38,063 nt of DNA from Saccoglossus kowalevskii. Lineage: Eukaryota; Hemichordata; Enteropneusta; Harrimaniidae. The notes beneath the pieces are model-generated. The model was given only the letters and a program-made list of their open reading frames with translations, had not been told where the DNA came from and ran no database searches. Positions within the stretch are counted from its first letter, which is position 1, and every line of letters starts with the position of its first letter. This document shows, in pieces, positions 24,901 to 33,900 of the stretch. Location: assembly GCF_000003605.2 (NCBI RefSeq), contig NW_003126906.1, forward strand, positions 19,266 to 57,328, in the 5' to 3' direction. The position numbers and the translations under genes were made by a program.

Positions 24901-27900
24901 AGCATTATTCATCACTATTAATCTCTGATCAATGTCTGCGGCATTCTTCTGAATCTGATTCACAAGTGACTCAAACTTTCCTAATGCCTAGATTAGCAGA
25001 AAAATAACACTATATAGTTATAACAAGTCACACCAATAATATGAGGTTACCGCAAAGTATGCACAACGACAGTACAGCAGGAGTATAGACCTACGCACAG
25101 CAGATGTTGATGCAATAATATACTGTCTGAGTGCATACTTTGCGGTATCCTCTTAATAACCTTATTATTACATCTTTTCCTGCTAAGGATACATCATGGG
25201 AATGCCGAAATCCAAAAAGTTTAGATCAGATTTAGTGAACTTCTTTGCGTGGAGTCCGGTCAAACCCTGGAGGCTTCCATGTTTTTATTGTTAGAGGACA
25301 CTTATGCAATCGTTGCATATACCCAGTGCATTACAGCAAAATTGCGGCATGTTGTAACTTATGGCATTACAGTGACAGATGTATAATAATATGTAATATG
25401 TCTAGAAAAGAAGGATAAAACAGCAACTGTCACATAGAGTGTTTTACACTCTTCCGTTCCACATGCACTTACCACCCTGTACCAGCTGGTTCTACAAAGG
25501 TCTCAAGGAACTCTGGTATGCAACGGACAGACATTGTAAACTAAGTGTATATAATGTTCAATACAATTATCAGTCCTCTACAGAAGTAGTATTTTATAGA
25601 GATGCTTTTGCAAAAAATAAAAGAGTTGACTCATCAGGATTTATATATAGTAGAGACTAGAATAAAAAATCTTCACCTATTTTTGTCATCAGCATTTGAT
25701 ATATACAGTAACATAGTTATTCATGTTATGTTTTATTTTTACTTGAAGTACTCAGCTGAGTTACAATTTTCTCCCATAAATGTTTTCAACTTGTTCTGAA
25801 CAAATAATCATATTATTAAGTTAGTGAGAATACATACTGGAACCATTATCATAGATATTTGACCCATTTTTACTGGCAATTTTTTGTGATCAACAGCATA
25901 AAACAAAACCATATCAAGGACCTAAGCTACATGTACAATCAGAGAATGATAAGAAAATGCTATATTGATATTAATGTCCCACCTCTCAGTTTAATTTTCA
26001 TCCTGAACATTGGATTGGCCCTAAAATCAGGCATGTTCAATATTATAAGTGTACTCTGTTAGTTGGTTTCAGAATGACAGTAAAAAGTATATAGGAATTT
26101 AATTTATAAATTTGTATAGGCAATTTGTAAGGCTTTCGGAAAGCAAATTGTTAACCTTTTGAGTGCTGAACTCCACTTTTGTCACCTTCCACACAAAAAA
26201 AAAAAACATTTAATTTTCTTCAGATTTAAAAAAAAATATAGGAAATTATGTTCATTTTGTCTAAAAGTGAAATGAAATTAGAGAGAAAATACATAAAAAC
26301 ATGCAAAAAAAAAATTGGGGGAAGAAATATTATGGCAGTCAAAGGGTTAAAGCGTTATTGGAGCCTAGTGGTTTTGTCAAGTTTTGATTAAAGCCCTGTA
26401 GTAAGAAGAGTTACTAAAGAATCAGATGACTGATAATCCTTTATTTTATTATATACCATATCTCAGCTCACTTTGAGAGTTGCTTATCAACAAACCTGTT
26501 CACATCTGCCAATATAATCACTGATACCCAAAGAGTTCCAATTGAGACGCTTATAGCCAGGTTTCATTGTGCGACGTAGATCCCGAGTGTGTTCTTCCAG
26601 CACCTGGGTCTGTAAAATATAAAAACACAATCAGAAAAATATAGGAACTAAGAATGCTTTGACATAAAGCCACCAAAGAAAGACAGTTGTACATTACGGC
26701 AGCTAAGACACTTAAAAAGGTGTGTTTCCTACTCACCTCTGCTTGGTTGAGAGAAGCAATAACAGTATGATACTTGTTTAACATGTGTTTCAGCCCATCA
26801 TTGTATTTGATATATTTGTCTTCCTATAATATTAAAATAAGGTTTGTTATTTAAAACAAAACAAAATAAGACTCCCTACTTTGGAATCCATGTTAAAACT
26901 ATTATTTCGTAAAATATAGTAATCTTGTTTCTAAAAACATCATACTAATTCTTGGCAACCATATGTATCCATCTTATAACTACATATGACATTTTCACAA
27001 TCAAGAAATTGTCATTTTCATGATTAATCAGTTATCACACTTTTTTATCTTGGCTTATTAAAATCACATTATGAAAGTCAAAGAAAACTGTTCAGTTAAC
27101 TATAACAACATTATCACTCATAACTAACCTGTAGGGCCACATTTCTTGCTAGTTCTGGAACAGAGAATCCAAGCTGCTCCATGTATTTGGTCTCTACAAT
27201 TATCTCTGACAACTCTGGGGCAAAGTCAACAACATATTTCACTTGTGGAGCTGAAACAGTAAAAATATATTGCTATTACATTCCATACAATGTAAACACA
27301 GAAATAAATATGACATTAAGACATATTAAGAGAGAATGTGGTATGCAAACGCTTTTGGATGCTATGTGAAAAGCATGTGCCTCAAATAAAACCACACTGA
27401 AAAGAAAGCAGGTATGTCTTATGGCTGGAACACCCAGCAATCCTAAGAAATACCTACATTGTTAAGGTAGTTCGCTGCCATTAAAACATGAACAAAAATG
27501 ATCACAGTAAATCATTCAAAAATTGTTGTGATGATTCACATACATGCACATTCATATTTAAAGTGTTTTACAGAGTATTTTTGTAAACTGTAGCAAACTA
27601 CCTTAATATTTGCAAAAATATGTCTTATAATTAATACCTCAACTATTGTTACTGTAAGAGAGCAATGACAGCACCTGGCATACTTGGTACAATGTACATG
27701 CACCAAGCTAATTATCATCAAATCTTTAAATACATTGTAACTTCAAGTTGCACTGTTTGTTATTTATTGTACAAATCATGTAGGAATATCAACTTTAAAC
27801 AATATAAAATCATAGACTGTATAGTAAGACATGCAACTGTTGTGATCTTAAAACAAAAATCAATAGTTGTGCAAGCCTGACTGGAAATATTAAAACTAGT

Positions 27901-30900
27901 TGGATTAACCAAAGACATTAGAAAATGTCTTTGGATTAACTTCTGAAAACAACAGAACATTTATGTACTGCACAGCATAGTAGCCGGAACTAGGATATTT
28001 TTTTAGCCCGCCTAATTTTAAGAAACTGGGAAAGCATTCAGTTGCTCTCAAATTCTCAATTTTTTTGTTTTATATCCTTTTCCATCAAATAGGCATAATG
28101 GTGTTTTACTAGCCAGGTAAATGCCCAAGCACAGTGGCTAGTTTGCATAATACTACTTCATTTTGTTGCAATAGAAATAAATCCTGAAAGCTAATGTAAG
28201 GCATTTCAGTGACCAAGCACAGCAAAACCGCCACCAGGAAAACACTGATTGTGAATGTTACACATCTAAGTTGTGGAAATGTTTATGACAAGTAGTTATT
28301 AATGTGTGCTAAGCAATTTGCAGTGCTGTATTAATGCAAAGCTATATAACGATACTGATGATACAAACATACACTAAATGACAGATGATAAAGTAAAAAG
28401 GAAGTAGTTAAAGATGGACGAAAGACTTTACCTTCGTGTACTGGCTGCTCATGATCAGTAGGGTTTTCTATACAACAAATACATGCAAAGAAGTTACAAA
28501 TGAGAGAGAAAGAAAAACAAATGAATTGATAATGTTAAAATGATGAATAACAGAAAAGTATGATAGTATGATTGCGGTGAAAAGGATGACAGAGTAAGTG
28601 GAGGAATAAGGTAAGAAATGACATGCAACATATAACAGACAAATTACATACAATTTTTATGCAAACATTGTCATTGTTTGTAGAATGCAGTAACTGTATG
28701 ATATTAACAGATCATTAGCCAGTTTCAGTGTCAAGTGATAGCAAGAAACTTATCCAATCTACCATTTTAGTTCATTCTAATTCATAACAATTGTATTTGC
28801 TCTATGAGAAGTGCATCTCCAATAAAATAAACCCAGAATTGCATTTGTAGTAAACTGAAACATTAAAATACAACTTATTTTGACCATGGAAGCCCTCAAG
28901 CATATGCACTACTGATAAAGCAAACATGTTTATAATAGGTATCTATGGCACAACAGCTTTGTAGGTTAATGTTTGTTTGAAGTATTGCAAAATTTGTAGT
29001 CACTTGGAGTTAACAACCTGTACACAATCTGGTGAATAAAGCCAGCAAGCTTTCAAGTTGCCGTCGAAGTCATGGGTCATGAGCACCAAAAACACTCATA
29101 TGGTCCATGTAGAGCACTTTTAAGAGAATGATATAAAGTATGGTACACTGTAGTGTATGATGTTATAAAAGCATTATAAAGATTAGCAAACATGGTGTGA
29201 AACAAACACAGTCATGATATAGAAACAAGACAGGTAACGGATTATTATATGACAGGCTGGATACTGAGAATACAAAACCACTGGTAGTATATAGTCACCA
29301 TAGTGAGACGTAAATAGACCATAAAGCTCAAGGTAATGGGTGTAAACTTCTAACTCCAGCTCCATGTCTCCAGCTGACACTGCTATATAACATTCATATT
29401 GGCTATCCTTGGGGGCTTTAAAATACTATTGGTCAATCACAGTTTGCGTGACTATCTACCATGAGTGTTTTTTTTAAAACATTGTGCTATTGTGTGTTCT
29501 TTAATATCATAATTATTTTTTTGTTTTTGTCACCATTTATATTTTTAAAAATAATATTCATTGATATGGCAAATGCTGCTATATGTGTTAATATGAGATC
29601 AGACACATAATGAATCCATGTTTACAATATCAGCCCACAATGAGAGGGGGGGGCAACTATGTAATGTTAAGTACAGGACAATTCAATACCTCAGTTATCT
29701 TTCAGAAAGTCAAGCATTTTACTGCTGTACACAGAGAATTCATTGCCTTGAAGTTAAATAAAAATTATACAAAAAAAACATAGGACGAAGTGGCATTACA
29801 AGAATACTTACATTCACATTAAAAACATACCTGCTATGTGAGAATGATGGGATGCAGTGCCTGCACCTTCGTCCCCATCTTCTGGATTAACAACTTCAGT
29901 AACATGGACCTGACTAGTAGAGATACCTACAACAGGTTTAGTCAACAGATTGTGCTTCAAGAGACCAGGAAGTATACCCTCTACATATTCTCTCCATTCC
30001 TCATATTTCCTATCTTCATATTCCTTCATTTGTTTTGCAACACTGAGATACTTGGCACGAGCCTAGATAGAATAACAAGGATGATACTGTATGGATGAAC
30101 AATGATTACACTGAGACACATTTTTAGGGGTGGAGGATAAAATTCACTGCATTTACTGCAGAAACGAATCAATTGTTTATTTAACCACTAATCTGTTTTT
30201 CAGTTGGAGAATCCCCCCCCCCCCTGTGCAACTACGGCGCCTGATGAATCAGTTAGCTGTCTCACAACTAATCAGTCTCTCTCATGAAACTTTTCAAACG
30301 AAAAGTACCAAACCACACCTGCCATAAGCCCAATGACCCAACATGTTCTACAAACCAAACACAACTATGAATATCAGTCATTCAAGACAGGTCATGTTTG
30401 AGAACAAATGTTTTATTGACTCATTGACTAGGTGGATAACATAGGAGGGCATGGTTTGCTCATACTTTTTTGCTGCTTTGACTTTTCATTTGGACAGCTA
30501 TAGTGATTAGTTTTATATGACAACCAATCGATTGCAGTTGCACAAATGAAGAAGACTCAATGACTGAAACACAAATTAGTGGTTTCTGCAGAAAAATTAA
30601 ACTAGGTAAAAGTCTGAATGTTGTAGTATAATAAGCTAATGCAATTCACTACAAATCCATATTACATGCAAAATGGAATAAAAAATTCATGTTAAAGGAA
30701 TTAAAAGAGTCAAGAGTGGGACAATACATACCTGCTTGCCTTGTTCACTCACTACCATTTCTTCAACTGATTGAAATCTGATAATAGTATGCTTTATTCG
30801 ATGGAACAGAGACCTCTCCCATGCAATGGCACCAGCTACTGGTGGCTGATTCTTGGATAGTGGTGGAGAGGACATACCTTGTTTAAACAAGGCATTTACA

Positions 30901-33900
30901 GTATCCACCTGCATACATGAGAAAAAAATATGTGTAAACAAACAATATATTTCACATGGACACAATGTGATGTGATCATATTTCTTTCCATGGCATTCAC
31001 AACTCATAGTTATTACTCATGACATGAACTTTTTTCAATGTTCAATATTCAATGTTTGGGACTGTGTGACATGGCTACCGGTACTTGACAAGAATAACTA
31101 CATTCCATTGAAAAATTGTCATCATAAATTACCTCCTTGCCATACTGGTTCAGAATGTCATTGAATTTCTTCATCATTTGGTTGTTGATTGCTTCACGTG
31201 ATCTAATGTGTTTGAATTTCAGTAACATATCAAAAGCGCCCTCAGCTGATCTCAGTGTCTTGAATGACTCATCAATAAAATGTTTGGCTTCACTTTCAAT
31301 ATTGACCACTTCCTTGTGAAACCAATCCATTACATTCCTCCACTGATGAAAGTGTTTTAAGGCAAAGGGGTCAAAGTTCACCTAAAATAGACACAGAATT
31401 TGCTAGTTATTTCACAGAGCATACATATATATATATATAAAAATACTATTACCTTTTAGTCAGCTGTAGTAAACAACATACAGTTCAAGCTTGAATCAGC
31501 CATTCCCTAGTGTCTTTTGTTCCTAATTTCCCTTGATTGACTTTACTTACCCCAATAGATATGTAAAATTTTCTTTAAGGTTTTAATAGAGCTCTATTCT
31601 ATTCTATCCATAGATGTGTGTAGATGTGAGCATGTATTCCTATTTCTGAAGCTGGTTTACAATGAATTTTATAATGCATCCCTTAGAGACATCAAGTTAA
31701 CTACATTAAAGTTTAATAACTTTTTCAAGTTTTTAGAGATTATTTTAAAACAGTGATTAAAAATTATAATAATGAAAACACAACCCTATACTCACTTCTT
31801 CCAAAGGCACTACCAAACCATCCACTCTCTTTAAAACTTCTTCAATTTTCTTGGGATCACCAGTAACTGATTTCAGTTCAGGTCCAAAAATGTTGTAAAA
31901 CTCCTCCAATACCTACAATTTGATAGAAAAATTGATAATACTGGTATATAATTTTTCTGCCACAGTAATTTATGTAGTAATGTACCGGTATACATAATAA
32001 TTACGACATATCACGCCTGTGCAAAGTAAAGAGTACAATCAAAAACTAATCCTTAACAACTTTCCAAACTCCAAAAGAAATGAAACAAGTTGCATACCTG
32101 AGCTACATCATAAATATCTTGACAGATAGTAGCCATGTAATCTGTTCTTTCAAATAATTTCTTTCTATCAAATTCCCATCTGGAGTCTCTACCAGAAGCT
32201 TCAATCTTTGCTCTCACTTCAAAGTAAGATTCTTTCCACAATTCTAATGTCTTCTTAGCTTCTGATGTCTTGGATTTGATCTGCTGAGGGCTCTCTCTGG
32301 AAATTTTGTTAAAATATAACATCTATAATAACACTCAATAACTTGTAAACTTGGTAGAAAAATATTAAAGTTATGAATGAATATATAGTTTCTTTAAAAT
32401 GTTACACAGTTGCTTCCACATTACATCAACCAACAGATTGATCAAAATTCCTATCCAAAAGATGTTGATGATTTATATACAAATTCTTGGTACTCCTTAT
32501 GATTTGCTTCATTGCCTTTTTAATCTGTTTTTTTGGGAGACGGGTATACAATTTTTATGTAATTTACTAATATATAACAATAAGTGTATGAAGAGTTTTA
32601 CAAATCCAGTAGTCTTACTTGAATATTGTTCTAATGTTGATGACTCTGACAACTCTCTCAGCTAATTCCCATGCAATTCTTTCCATGAGAGGTACCATTC
32701 TCTCATCCCTGTTGTAATGTCTGGAGATAATCCACACCATTCGAAGAGCATTCATCATGGACGGAATAGTGTCCAGCACAATGCCAAAACCAGCACCGTG
32801 TGTGAGGTTCTTAAAGTGTCGCTCTAATGTGGAGAGAAATCTTACATTATCCTTTGCTTCTGTGTAATATTTATTCAGTTCTGATCGATTAAGTTCAAAA
32901 CTTTGTAGGACGGCTTGATCTGAACCTTCTTTCTTAGATAAGATGTCCAGCATCTTTTTAACAGTGGGTAATTTCAGCTGCTCACTCAATGCACTCAATG
33001 CAGCATTACGCTCACGCCAGAAGTCAATTTCAGCTAAGGGTCCATTTCCCTGAGGGGTTTTCTTGAGCTGAGTTTCCACGGCTGAAAAAATCTGTTTGGT
33101 CCACTCTAAACAAGCATTTTCAATTTTCCCAACCAGATCATCATCCTTTGCAAGTTCATTAACATCCCCTTCCAAGTTTAGTTCTGGAATATCCAGTCTT
33201 ACTTCACCTTCAATTTGTTGGAATGTGCGGGAAATGTGTGATGCAAACTTCTGCATGTTTATGAGAAATTCGTCTCTCAACAGAGCTTTATTTGCTGACT
33301 CTGCAACATTAAACTCTGATGTTTCAGAGGAATTATCATCTTGTGCACTCACTTCTTCCCGTGGGGTTGCAGATATTTGCTGGGACGGAGATGTGTCTCC
33401 ACCATTCTTGTGACTATTGAATGACAATAATGGCATATACACCTGAAAACAAATTATGTATACAAATGTCAATAAATTTCAAATTTAGCTTACATACTTG
33501 CTTTCAAATTCAGAACAATACATGTATTTGGTAACTGTATGTACATGTATGTGTATTAATATAACAATACAGGTTAAGATTGTAAAATGCTACAAACCTG
33601 GGTGATAATCTGCTCCAACATTACCAAAGAATGCCCACTGAGAATACCAAACTCAAAAAACTTCGGCATCATTTCATTGGCTTCCTCGATAGTGTTAGGT
33701 AATTCTACCATCCCAGGTGTGTTACGAATGAAGTACACACAATTCTCGTCAGCAACTTCTTCTGGTAAATGACCATGGCAAAAGTGAAGTATGGTTCGCA
33801 AAATCTTTTGCTTTATGATTTTCTATAGAAAGAAAACAATTAGTACATATAAATAGTGGCTCATTGTATCAATAAAGAAACTAGTACGTAATAACAATCA

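Larger units (their letters stand above)
24988..26495 (-). other. DNAH10 intron 14
   Basis: 1,508 bp, holding an inverted repeat (25041-25157) and a TTAA-flanked miniature element (26151-26350). The plus-strand open frames near 25.4-26.1 kb lack conserved features and codon bias; no gene is supported. Confidence 0.8.

Noticed and set aside
29183-29380. 65-codon minus-strand ORF as a separate gene
   Set aside because: It has no independent promoter or homology. At most a 75-nt part of it could be an alternative DNAH10 exon.
33096-33413. 105-codon plus-strand ORF opposite exon 5
   Set aside because: Shadow of the conserved dynein tail exon; Ser-rich product with no family features. The same holds for the plus-strand ORF at 34200-34538 opposite exon 3.
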